NCBI GenBank assembly: GCA_965200835.1
Contig: OZ241390.1
Location: 310,001-374,000, forward strand
Direction: 5' to 3'
Length of the DNA: 64,000 nt
Origin: JAPPFW01 sp965200835
GTDB lineage: Bacteria > Actinomycetota > Acidimicrobiia > Spongiisociales > Spongiisociaceae
Below, in pieces: positions 28,452 to 36,750 of this stretch. The position numbers and the translations under genes are program-made. Position 1 is the first letter of the stretch; every line of letters starts with the position of its first letter. The notes under the pieces were generated by a model. It ran no database searches, had not been told where the DNA came from, and saw only the letters and a list, made by a program, of their open reading frames with translations.

Positions 28452-29305
28452 GGTGCGATGGCCTGCTCGAGTGCTCGCCGGGTGAGGGCCCTGACCAGAT
28501 CCTGGCGGTATTCGCCCGAACCGTGGATGTCGCCGATCGGATCGAAGCAGGTAGCGGCTAGCTCGGCTGCCTCTATGAAGGCCGAAGGTCCGGCCGGTCT
28601 ACCTATCAGGTACTCCTCCGCCTCGGAGGCGCGGATCGGGCGATCGCTTACGCCTCCCATGGCTATCCGGGCATCCACCACCTCCCCGTCACGGGTCTCA
28701 AGCACCACCGCGGTCATGGCCAGGGCAAAGTCACCGGCTCGGCGGCTGAACTGCTGGAAACCCACCCGAGCGGTGGCACTCAAGACTGGCAGCCGGGTTT
28801 CGACCAGCAGTTCCTCCGGTGCCAGGTCGGTGGTGAACACGGTCTGGAAGAAATCCGAGGCTGGGATGGGGCGCCGGCCTCCGGCGCTGGCGGCCACCAT
28901 CTCGGCATCCAGCAGCGTCGCGATCACACACCACTCAGCGGCCGGATCGGCATGGGCCAGGCTGCCACCGAAGGTCCCCCGGATCCGGATGGGAAGGTGA
29001 CCGACATAGTGGGCAGCCATGCTGAGCAGCCTGCCCAGCGGGCTGTCTACCACCGGAGCTTCGAAAGTGACGTGGCGGACCAGCGATCCGATGGTGACCA
29101 CCCCGCCACCCTCGGTGATGTGGTCGAGTTCCGTGAGGTGGTTGATGTCGACCACCACGGCGGGTCGAGCCAGGCGGAAGTTCATAGCCGGTACCAGGCT
29201 CTGCCCCCCGGCGAGGATCTTGGCGTCGTAGCCGTGCCGATCCAGCAGCGAGACCGCCTCGGCCACGGACCGTGCCTGGTGATAGTCGAATCGGGCCGGC
29301 TTCAT
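28448..29305 (-). CDS. FAD-binding subunit of molybdenum hydroxylase (CoxM type)
   Basis: A 285-residue FAD subunit of the CO dehydrogenase flavoprotein family: AKILAGGQSLVPAMNFRLA holds the first FAD-binding loop (AGGQS), IRGTFGGSLAHADPAAEW the second (TxGGSxxxADP). It takes electrons from the FeS subunit and passes them to an acceptor. The ATG giving MKPARFDY was preferred over a GTG three codons earlier, since it aligns with family starts. It is the first gene of its operon and lies about 50 bases from the divergent third large subunit. Confidence 0.92.
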   Translation of the reverse strand: MKPARFDYHQARSVAEAVSLLDRHGYDAKILAGGQSLVPAMNFRLARPAVVVDINHLTELDHITEGGGVVTIGSLVRHVTFEAPVVDSPLGRLLSMAAHYVGHLPIRIRGTFGGSLAHADPAAEWCVIATLLDAEMVAASAGGRRPIPASDFFQTVFTTDLAPEELLVETRLPVLSATARVGFQQFSRRAGDFALAMTAVVLETRDGEVVDARIAMGGVSDRPIRASEAEEYLIGRPAGPSAFIEAAELAATCFDPIGDIHGSGEYRQDLVRALTRRALEQAIAP

Positions 29306-29357
29306 CGGGGCCACAGTGTACTATCCGGGCGCCGATGCCAGAGTCCGGACCGGTTAC

Positions 29358-31667
29358 ATGACAACCGATCGACCCTTCCCGATCCGCCGCGGCATCGGAG
29401 CCTCGGTGTTGCGGCACGAGGATCCGCCGCTCCTCACCGGGCAGGCCCGCTACGTGGCCGACATCCACCTCGACCGCCAGCTGGCCATGGTGGTGGTCAG
29501 GTCACCGGTGGCCCATGGGATCCTGCGAGGGGTGGACACGACGGCTGCCCGGGCATTGGCCGGCGTAGAAGGGGTGTTCACCGCCGAGGATCTGGTTGCT
29601 TGCTTGGGCGACATGCCCCGGATCCCACCCCGGGTGTCCTTCGACGAGACGGTGCTCCCCTACTTGCAGCCGCTCCTGGCTACTGGCCGGGTCCGGTACA
29701 CGGGCGAGCCACTCGCGGTGGTATTGGCTGAGGACCGCTACCTGGCCGAGGATGCCGCCGAGCTGGTGTTCGCCGACATCGAACAACTTCCGGCGGTGGT
29801 GGACGCCGGACCGACTGCCGAACGCGGCGAGCAGTTGTACGGCGAAGGCAATCTGATCACCACCTTGCATGCCGAGTTCGGTCACGTGGATACGGCTTTT
29901 TCTCGAGCGGATACGGTTGTCGAGGTGGAACTGGACATCGGGCGGCACAGTGGCGTTCCGATGGAGACCAGAGGACTGGCGGTGGAGTTCGACCCCGGCA
30001 CCGACCGGCTGACCGTCTACGGCGCAACCAAAGTGCCGCACTGGAACCTTCGTACGACGGCCGAGCTGCTGGGGATACCACCGAGCCGGTTGCGCATGAG
30101 GGAGACCGCGGTCGGTGGGGGGTTCGGGGTACGGGGGGAGCTGTATCCCGAGGATGTCCTGGCGGTGTGGGCGGCCGATCGCCTCCGGCGGTCCGTATCG
30201 TGGATCGAGGACCGGCGCGAGCATCTGCTGGCGGCCAACCACTCCCGCCAGCAGCGCCACCGGGCCCGGATCGCCGGCTACCGGGACGGCCGGATCGCTG
30301 CCATCGCTTCGGCCCTCGACATGGACACCGGCGCATACATCCGCACTCACAGCATCCGGGTGGCCGACCTGACGTTGTCGATGATCCCCGGACCCTACGA
30401 CCTGGAGGCCTATCGGGGGTCCGCCCGCTGTGTGGTCACCAACAAGACCCCCACCGGAACCTACCGGGCACCGGGACGGTTCGAGTCGAGCTACGTCCGG
30501 GAGCGCCTGGTGGACCTGTTCGCTGCTGAGATCGGGATGGACCCGGTGAAGGTCCGGATGCGGAACCTGATCAGGCCCGACCAGATTCCCTATGCCCGGC
30601 CCCTCTCCTCCACCGGCGAACCGATGCTGTTCAGCGACGGCGACTTCCCCTCGATCCTTACCGGGCTGGTGAACTCCTTCGATTGGCAGGAGGTGGAACG
30701 GCGGCAAGCGGCTGGTGAGGCGGTCGGGGTGGGCGTCTCCATGTTCATGGAGAAGTCAGGGCTCGGTCCGTGGGAGACGGGAGCGGTGGAGGTCGATCCC
30801 GACGGTCTGGTGCGAGTGCGGTCCGGGTGTTCGTCAGTGGGTCAGGGTCTGCGGACCGTGCTGGCGCAGATCGTGGCTGACCGCTTACAGGTGGACCATT
30901 CGATGGTCCGGGTGGAGCTGCTGGACACCGACCGGACCCCCTATGGCACCGGAAGCTATGCCAGCCGTTCCACTGTGACCGCCGGTAGTGCCCTGTTACA
31001 GGCGGCCAACGAGGTGATCACCCTGGCCAAGCAGGTAGCGGAGGTGGAGTTCGAGGTGTCCGAACAGGACCTCGAGTACCGCGACGGCTCCGTGCAGGTC
31101 CACGGATCTCCCGAGTTCCGGCTGTCCATATTCGAAGCGGCGGCCCGGCTGCACCCGATCACCGCTGCTCGCTATGGGCGGGAACGGCCCGGCCTGGCCG
31201 CCGAGTCGGTATTCGAGGTGGAGCGGGTGGTCTATCCGTGCGGGGCCAACCTGGCACTGGTCCGCGTATCCTCCGAGACCGGGAGGGTAACCGTCGAGCA
31301 GCTGGTGCTGTGTTATGACGTTGGACGGGCGATCAACCCGATGCTGGTGGCCGGCCAGATGGAGGGCGGCGCCATCCAGGCAATCGGCGGCACCCTCTAC
31401 GAACAGTTCACCTACGACGATGACGGAAACCCGCTGTCGGCCTCTTTCATGGACTACCTGCTACCCACGCTCACCGAAACCCCCAAGATGACGACCCTGA
31501 TAGGAGAATCCGCCCTCACCAGAACCAACCCTCTGGGTATCAAGGGCGCCGGCGAAGGCGGTCTACCCGGCGTAGCAGCCGCCATATCCACTGCTGTAGA
31601 ACAGGCCCTCCAGCAACCCGGCCTCGTCACCACCCTACCGATCAAACCCGAACACCTGATCCGCTGA
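29358..31667 (+). CDS. Molybdenum hydroxylase large subunit, copy 3 (divergent)
   Basis: A 769-residue large subunit read away from the M-L-S-L operon. Motifs: IRRGIGASVLRHEDPPLLTG, GGGFGVRGELYPEDV, the loop GTYRAPGRFESSYVRERLVD and the catalytic Glu in GIKGAGEGG. The loop and many surrounding blocks match copy 1 nearly word for word, so the two arose by duplication. No S or M gene accompanies it, so it must borrow those subunits from the divergent operon or work with others elsewhere. The shared 50-base gap suggests joint regulation. The start MTTDRPFPIRR was chosen over an ATG 14 codons upstream. Confidence 0.9.
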   Translation: MTTDRPFPIRRGIGASVLRHEDPPLLTGQARYVADIHLDRQLAMVVVRSPVAHGILRGVDTTAARALAGVEGVFTAEDLVACLGDMPRIPPRVSFDETVLPYLQPLLATGRVRYTGEPLAVVLAEDRYLAEDAAELVFADIEQLPAVVDAGPTAERGEQLYGEGNLITTLHAEFGHVDTAFSRADTVVEVELDIGRHSGVPMETRGLAVEFDPGTDRLTVYGATKVPHWNLRTTAELLGIPPSRLRMRETAVGGGFGVRGELYPEDVLAVWAADRLRRSVSWIEDRREHLLAANHSRQQRHRARIAGYRDGRIAAIASALDMDTGAYIRTHSIRVADLTLSMIPGPYDLEAYRGSARCVVTNKTPTGTYRAPGRFESSYVRERLVDLFAAEIGMDPVKVRMRNLIRPDQIPYARPLSSTGEPMLFSDGDFPSILTGLVNSFDWQEVERRQAAGEAVGVGVSMFMEKSGLGPWETGAVEVDPDGLVRVRSGCSSVGQGLRTVLAQIVADRLQVDHSMVRVELLDTDRTPYGTGSYASRSTVTAGSALLQAANEVITLAKQVAEVEFEVSEQDLEYRDGSVQVHGSPEFRLSIFEAAARLHPITAARYGRERPGLAAESVFEVERVVYPCGANLALVRVSSETGRVTVEQLVLCYDVGRAINPMLVAGQMEGGAIQAIGGTLYEQFTYDDDGNPLSASFMDYLLPTLTETPKMTTLIGESALTRTNPLGIKGAGEGGLPGVAAAISTAVEQALQQPGLVTTLPIKPEHLIR

Positions 31668-31711
31668 CACCCCCCGCTCGAGGAGCCAATCCGACGGTCA
31701 CGTCACCTCCC

Positions 31712-31915
31712 CTAGCCAAACCGGGCACCTAAGTCACGCATCATCTCGAATGTTGTCGTGTACTGCACATCGAACGCCATGCAGACTTCGGGGATCTTGA
31801 CCTTCCTCTTCGATCGGGCCGCCACTTCATGTGTTACCACGACATGACTATGCACGGCGGCTACTCCGATCAGAAACGGATCAGCACTATCGAACGGATC
31901 CTCTTTCCGACTGGG
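31712..31915 (-). pseudogene. DUF4411 (PIN-like toxin) C-terminal remnant
   Basis: About 67 codons read SRKEDPFDSADPFLIGVAAV then HSHVVVTHEV, KVKIPEVCMAF, TTFEMMRDLGARFG before TAG. This matches the end of DUF4411 proteins (DPFLI.yA....vVT.E....kr.KIPdvC...gv...n.f.mlR.lgarF), which belong to the PIN nuclease group and normally have about 160 residues. A TGA precedes the fragment, and the N-terminal half with its first acidic residues is missing. It lies just downstream of, and in the same direction as, an ImmA/IrrE gene, the usual partner of DUF4411. Confidence 0.7.
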
Positions 31916-31963
31916 TCAAGGGCGAACATTCGCTCTCTATCCGTGACCAGAATATCGGAACGG

Positions 31964-33118
31964 TCATCTCCCCATCGAATCACGTAACTTCCAAAGGTTG
32001 GCAGGCAAAGTATTGAGAAGATCCGAGCCTTCACGTATCGATGTTTCCATCGCAACTACGCTGTCAAGAACCGCTTCGGTCAGAAGTCGACTATTGCGAA
32101 TGGGTATGGAACGGTTGTAATTGCCACCCCCCGATCCCTTGCGATCCCTTTCCCAACTGTTCCTTTCGATCTGATAGATCCCAAAGAACTCTTCTCGAGT
32201 AATTGCATCGTGATCCCAGAGCTGGTGAGCAACCATGACCTTGGAAACGCCCAGGTTTCGAGAGGTGACCTTCACCCAGTCATAGGTAGGTTGCGAATTG
32301 ACCGCCCAGCTATCTCGAATCCGGATCCAAGTAACTAGCAGCTCCCCAGCCACCCGATTACAGAGTGCTTGGATGCCATCCGCGCTCCGGGACTGAATCG
32401 TAGGATCGGCATCCGATATCCCTCCCTGCCCGATCCATAGGTGGGCCAGCTCATGGGCGAGCGTGAAGACCTGTGCAGTAGTGCTATCAGCGTTGTTGAT
32501 GAATATGACCGGAGCCATTGGACCCGGCAGGGAGAAGCCACGAAACTCATTTACATCGAGGCGGCGGTTGGTGGCTTGCCGTACTATCCCGTTGCGCATC
32601 ACTAAGATTTCCTGTGCTTTGACCTGCGGCACGAATCTCTGGAGCAACTGGCCAGGAGGCCCAACGCGAACGTTCAGGTCGAAGTCCAAGGTTTCGCGGA
32701 TGTCTCCAGCGACTTCTTCGGTGCTGGAGTCAGCGGAGAAACGTCCCACGAAGTCCAAGGGAGGCTGGTTGTGGGCGGTTCGGTAGTCCCGGTACAAATC
32801 CTGCTTGAGCAGGACGTCCGTGATCACGTCCTTGAGATCGACCGACGGCTGGCGCCGGATGGCGCCAGGCATCCGGCGGAAGTCCGGGATCGGCAGGTCA
32901 TCCTTGGGGAGCCGGGAGAGGAACAGGTATCCGTAGGGCACGCGCAGCCGCTTCGCGAGGTGCTGAGCCTGCTTGAAGGTTGGGCGAGCGGACCCGTCCA
33001 ACCAGGCCTCGATAGCCTCGGGGGGCTTCCGGACCGCAGTACCGAGATCCTCCACCTCCATTCCGGCTCGCGCGGTTGCCCATCGCAATACGGCGGGGTT
33101 GATGTGTGCTCTCTCCAT
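31964..33118 (-). CDS. XRE/ImmA-IrrE family regulator-metalloprotease
   Basis: A 384-residue protein with an N-terminal Cro/C1-like helix-turn-helix region (about residues 1-65: INPAVLRWATARAGM ... AQHLAKRLRVPYGYLFL) and a COG2856-type zinc protease domain with HELAH at residues 222-226. In this family the HTH part binds promoters and the protease part removes or senses partner proteins. It is normally followed by a DUF4411 PIN gene, with which it forms a toxin-antitoxin-like pair; here only a DUF4411 tail remains. The gene itself looks intact, though the last 25 residues depart somewhat from the usual C-terminus. Confidence 0.87.
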   Translation of the reverse strand: MERAHINPAVLRWATARAGMEVEDLGTAVRKPPEAIEAWLDGSARPTFKQAQHLAKRLRVPYGYLFLSRLPKDDLPIPDFRRMPGAIRRQPSVDLKDVITDVLLKQDLYRDYRTAHNQPPLDFVGRFSADSSTEEVAGDIRETLDFDLNVRVGPPGQLLQRFVPQVKAQEILVMRNGIVRQATNRRLDVNEFRGFSLPGPMAPVIFINNADSTTAQVFTLAHELAHLWIGQGGISDADPTIQSRSADGIQALCNRVAGELLVTWIRIRDSWAVNSQPTYDWVKVTSRNLGVSKVMVAHQLWDHDAITREEFFGIYQIERNSWERDRKGSGGGNYNRSIPIRNSRLLTEAVLDSVVAMETSIREGSDLLNTLPANLWKLRDSMGR

Positions 33119-33289
33119 GGGACTGCCCAGCCTATAGGGGACCTACGATGTTTGGCGGCGCAGTACTCACTACATCCGAGATCTACCTGCTAGAAGGTCC
33201 TCCCCCGTCGGGTGATTGCTGTTATCGGATAAGAGTCCCTCGTTCCACACACTTCCCCTGAACAGAAACCTATCCCCATCATCACATGG

Positions 33290-33784
33290 TCAGACGTACT
33301 TACTCCAGCAATGCTCTGACGGGAACCATGCGTCCAAGCCCATCGAACGGTATATGTGCTTTGTGGCACGCATGTTCGTTTCCAGATCAAGGAGATCGAG
33401 CCGTTCGGAAGAAATGCCCTTCTCCCGTAAGTCCTCATTCCACCAGTACCAATTGATCTGGAGCAAGCCATAGTCTCTACCGTACTTGCCGCTCGTCTTC
33501 GAAATGGTTAGAACGTGACGACCTGATTCACATTGGGCGACATGCCGCATGATCGACGGAAGCCTATATGCTCTGAGCAGGCTATCCATCTCGGCTCTTG
33601 ATAGCCGTCGATCCGGCTTCGCCGGTTCGATCTCGTACAGTCCACCCGGATAGAGAATCTCTGGTTCGGAACTGTACAACTCTCCCGGATATCCCATGGT
33701 CACCTGCCCCTGGCTGGCTAACAGCGGGCTTGCCAGCCCAACCAGCAGGACGAACGTACCAAGCAGCAGCAACCATATACGCAT
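33290..33784 (-). CDS. Small secreted lysozyme-like (SLT-type) protein
   Basis: A 164-residue protein with an N-terminal signal sequence (RIWLLLLGTFVLLVGLASPLLA) and a C-terminal lysozyme-fold domain: CESGRH at 85-90 supplies the likely catalytic Glu, YGLLQINWYWW at 105-115 is the conserved GLxQIN turn, and a late Cys (EHCWSKYV) may pair with the first. It would cleave or bind peptidoglycan outside the membrane. It is shorter than most transglycosylases, with no cell-wall-binding repeat. ATG at 33784 gives a normal signal peptide; an ATG four codons upstream is possible. It stands alone. Confidence 0.72.
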   Translation of the reverse strand: MRIWLLLLGTFVLLVGLASPLLASQGQVTMGYPGELYSSEPEILYPGGLYEIEPAKPDRRLSRAEMDSLLRAYRLPSIMRHVAQCESGRHVLTISKTSGKYGRDYGLLQINWYWWNEDLREKGISSERLDLLDLETNMRATKHIYRSMGLDAWFPSEHCWSKYV

Positions 33785-34133
33785 TGTTTCCCCCATCTAG
33801 GAAGTGTGCTAACCCCAGAAAGCGGAGTCAACATGACAGAGTCTTGCCCGTGCGAGGCTTGCCAAACACGGCGACTATGAAGGATAAAGCCGGCACAGAT
33901 TGTCTGCCAAGCTGAGCGCACACTTTTTTTCGCGTTGTCAATGTCTACTTTCCGGTGGGAGCGTCAGTGCAGCCCGCCACAAGTTCAGTAAATGTTGTAC
34001 GTTATTTGCGGTAGTAATGCAGCGGCAGCATAAACCCGAATTCGTGAAGATGGGTGGGCAGTTTCTGGCAGTAGGCGCGGCACAGCAGGGAAAGGGGCCA
34101 CCGCCCGGGATCGGCCCCTCAGGAAGTGCCAGG
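33785..34133 (-). other. Intergenic region, no gene seen
   Basis: About 350 bases with no convincing coding frame. It contains a run of seven or eight T near 33924 and, close to the bactofilin-like stop, a GC-rich hairpin listed separately. The middle part is AT-rich. Confidence 0.4.
34093..34119 (-). terminator. Hairpin after the nuo-bactofilin operon
   Basis: AGGGGCC pairs with GGCCCCT around a 13-base loop, starting about 15 bases after the last stop of the operon. Read on the minus strand it is followed by a short TTTCCC stretch rather than a long T run, as is common in high-GC genomes. Confidence 0.4.
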
Positions 34134-35315
34134 CTATCCGTGCTGGCCCGAGTGGTTGGCCGAAGAAACCACCACCGCTGTGGTAGCTGCCGACCCCAAG
34201 CCCAGCGCCAAAACCAACAGAAGGGCGACGAACCACACATAGGGGACGAGGAAGGAGAGGGCCAGCAGGACCGTGGCTAGGACGAAGCTTCCATAAGGCC
34301 CTAGTCGACCTCGGCTGGCGAATCTCCCAACGGCGATCAAGGCGTGGACCGGTGCACCGCCCATTACTGACGAAACCAACCCGTACCAGAGCAGCGGGAC
34401 CGCGAACAGACTGCCCAACGCCGCGCTCACTGCCCAACTCGGAGACCCCCAGATCAACGCAACCACCAGACCGACCGTCCCCAGAACCGGGAGAGCAAGG
34501 CTAATCAGACCTCGCAGGAGTGCCTTGAGTGGATGTCGGGCCAGGAAGTCGAGTGACACCTCTATCAGGTGGGAGCAAAAGCGGATCCGGAGTATCCCGA
34601 AGGCAAGGAACAGTGTGAACACCACGAATCCGATCATCAGGCGGAACGCTCGGGCAGTGAGATCGGGCGCCAGGGGTAGGCGATGGACGGTCGTTCCACC
34701 TATAGTCGCCCCCGGATGAACGCTTGCCTCGGCGGCGCTCCGGTAGCCGAGGTCCTCTGATATACGAGCGCCTTCGAGCACCTGCATCCCTGCCACGGTC
34801 ATCTCCACATCACGACCGATGGAACCATCGATGGTGGTCGTCCCAAAGGTCCGACCCACCAGATCCCGGCCGATCTCTGCTCCGGCAGCTAGGGATCGGG
34901 CCCACACCAACGCATCGCCTGCGATCGACCCACCCAGGTCGACGTCCCGCCCCAGACCCACCACATCACCACCCACGTCAGCCGCCACGTCGACTTCCAC
35001 TCCGACCAACCTGACCGATCCGTCTACCGTTCCCTCCACTTTGGAAGTGGCGGCAAAGCCCGTGACGTCCCCTTTGATATGACCGGTAATCTCCAAGCGG
35101 ACGCCTGCCAGCACGATCAGATCCCCTTCGATCACCCCGTCCACGACCACACCGCCCGCCACCACATACAGGTCGTCGTGGACCACCTCCCCCTGGCGGA
35201 TCAGGAAAATGTCGGCCGAGGTCGCCCGCAGAGCCTGCGGTGCATCCGCCGCGGTCAGCAGCAGGAGAGCGAGTGCCAGACCGAGGTAGACAGCTAGAGG
35301 ATGCCGGTCAGCCAC
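34134..35315 (-). CDS. Bactofilin-like (polymer-forming) membrane protein at the end of the nuo operon
   Basis: A 393-residue protein. A signal-like hydrophobic helix (residues 8-24) is followed by about 170 residues of short beta repeats with regular Gly and Asp (GVIEGDLIVLAGVRLEITGH; KGDVTGFAATSKVEGTVDGS), the right-handed beta-helix pattern of bactofilins. The C-terminal half has four or five membrane helices (LMIGFVVFTLFLAFGI; LISLALPVLGTVGLVVALIW; a last one near LVLALGLG). The GTG start overlaps the nuoN stop by eight bases, so it is translated with complex I. The beta-helix probably faces outside and may polymerise. No role in respiration is known for it. Confidence 0.75.
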   Translation of the reverse strand: MADRHPLAVYLGLALALLLLTAADAPQALRATSADIFLIRQGEVVHDDLYVVAGGVVVDGVIEGDLIVLAGVRLEITGHIKGDVTGFAATSKVEGTVDGSVRLVGVEVDVAADVGGDVVGLGRDVDLGGSIAGDALVWARSLAAGAEIGRDLVGRTFGTTTIDGSIGRDVEMTVAGMQVLEGARISEDLGYRSAAEASVHPGATIGGTTVHRLPLAPDLTARAFRLMIGFVVFTLFLAFGILRIRFCSHLIEVSLDFLARHPLKALLRGLISLALPVLGTVGLVVALIWGSPSWAVSAALGSLFAVPLLWYGLVSSVMGGAPVHALIAVGRFASRGRLGPYGSFVLATVLLALSFLVPYVWFVALLLVLALGLGSAATTAVVVSSANHSGQHG

Positions 35316-36750
35316 CAGCTCGGCTTAGGACCTCGAGCAGTGAACCGGGAAAGATCCCTAAGCCCACGCTGGCTACGGCCGAGGCCAGCAGCACCCAGCG
35401 AAGGTTGGAGGGTGCCGGCTGGTCCGTACGGCCGCCGTCGCCGGTCCGGAAGTACATGAGCACTACCAGACGCAGGTAGAAGAAGAAGGCAGCCACCGAG
35501 GACAGCAAGCCCACGATCACCAGCCACCGGTATCCACCGTCCCAGGCCGCGCTGAACACCTGGAACTTGCCGATGAACCCGGCCGTGAGGGGCATCCCGG
35601 ACATGGCGATCATCAGGGTGGCCAGGACCGCCGCCACCAGGGGCGACCGCCTACCCATCCCCCGGTACTCGTCGAAACCACTGCCCGAGGTGGCGGGACC
35701 GCTGACGGCGGTTACCGCCGCGAACGCGCCAACCAGCATCACCGAGTAGGTGGCCAGGTAGAACATGACGCCGCCGATCCCGGCCCAACCGGCCGTCACC
35801 CCGGTGAGCAGGAACCCGGCGTGGGCAACTCCCGAGTAGGCCAGCATCCGCCGCACATCGGACTGCTGGATGGCGAGAAGGGTGCCCAACACCATCGATA
35901 TGGCTGCCAGCAACGCCAGCCCATCGCCCCAGGCTCCGCCGAACCGTGGGAATCCGATCACGAGGATGTTGATCAGGGCGGCAAAGCCACCCACCTTGGC
36001 TGCGGCAGCCATGAAACCCACCACCCCGGCGGGGGCTCCCTGATAGACATCCGGTGCCCAGGAGTGGAAAGGAGCCGCCGTGACCTTGAAGCCCATGCCA
36101 ACCACCAGCAACGCCACCCCGATCAGGAGCACCGCCGGGCGCACCGGGTGGGAGATAGACAGGATCCCGCCCATGTCGACGATGTTGGTGGTCCCGGTGC
36201 CTGCATAGGCCAGCGCTCCTCCGTATATGAAGACGGCCGACGCAAAGGCACCCAGCAGGAAGTACTTCATGGCCGCCTCATCCCCGGCCGCCGAGTTGCG
36301 CACGATCCCGGCCAGCACGTAGAGGGCTATCGAGCCGATCTCCAGCGCTACGAAGGTCATCACCAGATCGGCGGAAGCGCCCATGAGCATGAACCCGGCG
36401 GTGGACACGAGCACCAGGCTCACACCCTCCGCCAGTCGCCGCCTCAGGCCCACCAGCATCTGCCAGGCGGTGGCGGTGCCGAGGACGGCTACCACCAGTA
36501 GGATCGCCCGGGTGCCAACCGAGAGGTGGTGGAGGAACAGGGTGCCACCGAAGGAGAGACCCGGACCGTCCAGCTCCAACCGGTGCCACTGCGCTCCGAT
36601 CGCCACCGCCGCGGCCAGGAAGGTGACCGCCGCGATCCATCCGTGGGCCCGGGAAGGCGGATGGGCGAATACGTCGACCATCAAAACCAGGACCGCCCCG
36701 ACCAGCAGCAGGATCTCGGGAGCGATAGCCAGGTAGGAAACGTCGGTCAC
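35308..36750 (-). CDS. nuoN: NADH-quinone oxidoreductase subunit N
   Basis: A 480-residue antiporter-like membrane subunit of complex I that takes part in proton pumping. The half-channel helices carry the conserved charges: a Glu in MTFVALEIGSIALYVL (helix 5), a Lys in MGFKVTAAPFHSWAPDVYQG (helix 7) and a Lys in MAAAAKVGGFAALIN. The GTG start lies in a GTGA overlap with the nuoM stop; longer in-frame starts would enter nuoM and were rejected. About 14 membrane helices. It is the last nuo gene, overlapped by the bactofilin-like gene. Confidence 0.94.
   Translation of the reverse strand: MTDVSYLAIAPEILLLVGAVLVLMVDVFAHPPSRAHGWIAAVTFLAAAVAIGAQWHRLELDGPGLSFGGTLFLHHLSVGTRAILLVVAVLGTATAWQMLVGLRRRLAEGVSLVLVSTAGFMLMGASADLVMTFVALEIGSIALYVLAGIVRNSAAGDEAAMKYFLLGAFASAVFIYGGALAYAGTGTTNIVDMGGILSISHPVRPAVLLIGVALLVVGMGFKVTAAPFHSWAPDVYQGAPAGVVGFMAAAAKVGGFAALINILVIGFPRFGGAWGDGLALLAAISMVLGTLLAIQQSDVRRMLAYSGVAHAGFLLTGVTAGWAGIGGVMFYLATYSVMLVGAFAAVTAVSGPATSGSGFDEYRGMGRRSPLVAAVLATLMIAMSGMPLTAGFIGKFQVFSAAWDGGYRWLVIVGLLSSVAAFFFYLRLVVLMYFRTGDGGRTDQPAPSNLRWVLLASAVASVGLGIFPGSLLEVLSRAGG

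Noticed and set aside
29502..30707. Long antisense open frame (about 400 codons) across the third large-subunit gene
   Set aside because: It mirrors a well-supported CoxL gene; the residues are His/Gly/Pro/Arg-rich with no family motif, as expected for the complement of high-GC coding DNA. The same holds for long antisense frames over nuoM (36972-38063), nuoEF (46023-47372), mocA/xdhC (58150-59241) and coxE/coxD (60360-61652).
23357..31667. Carbon monoxide dehydrogenase (form I)
   Set aside because: None of the three large subunits has the AYRCSFR active-site loop; the loops read TYRAPGR or PYRGVSR, so CO oxidation is not supported.
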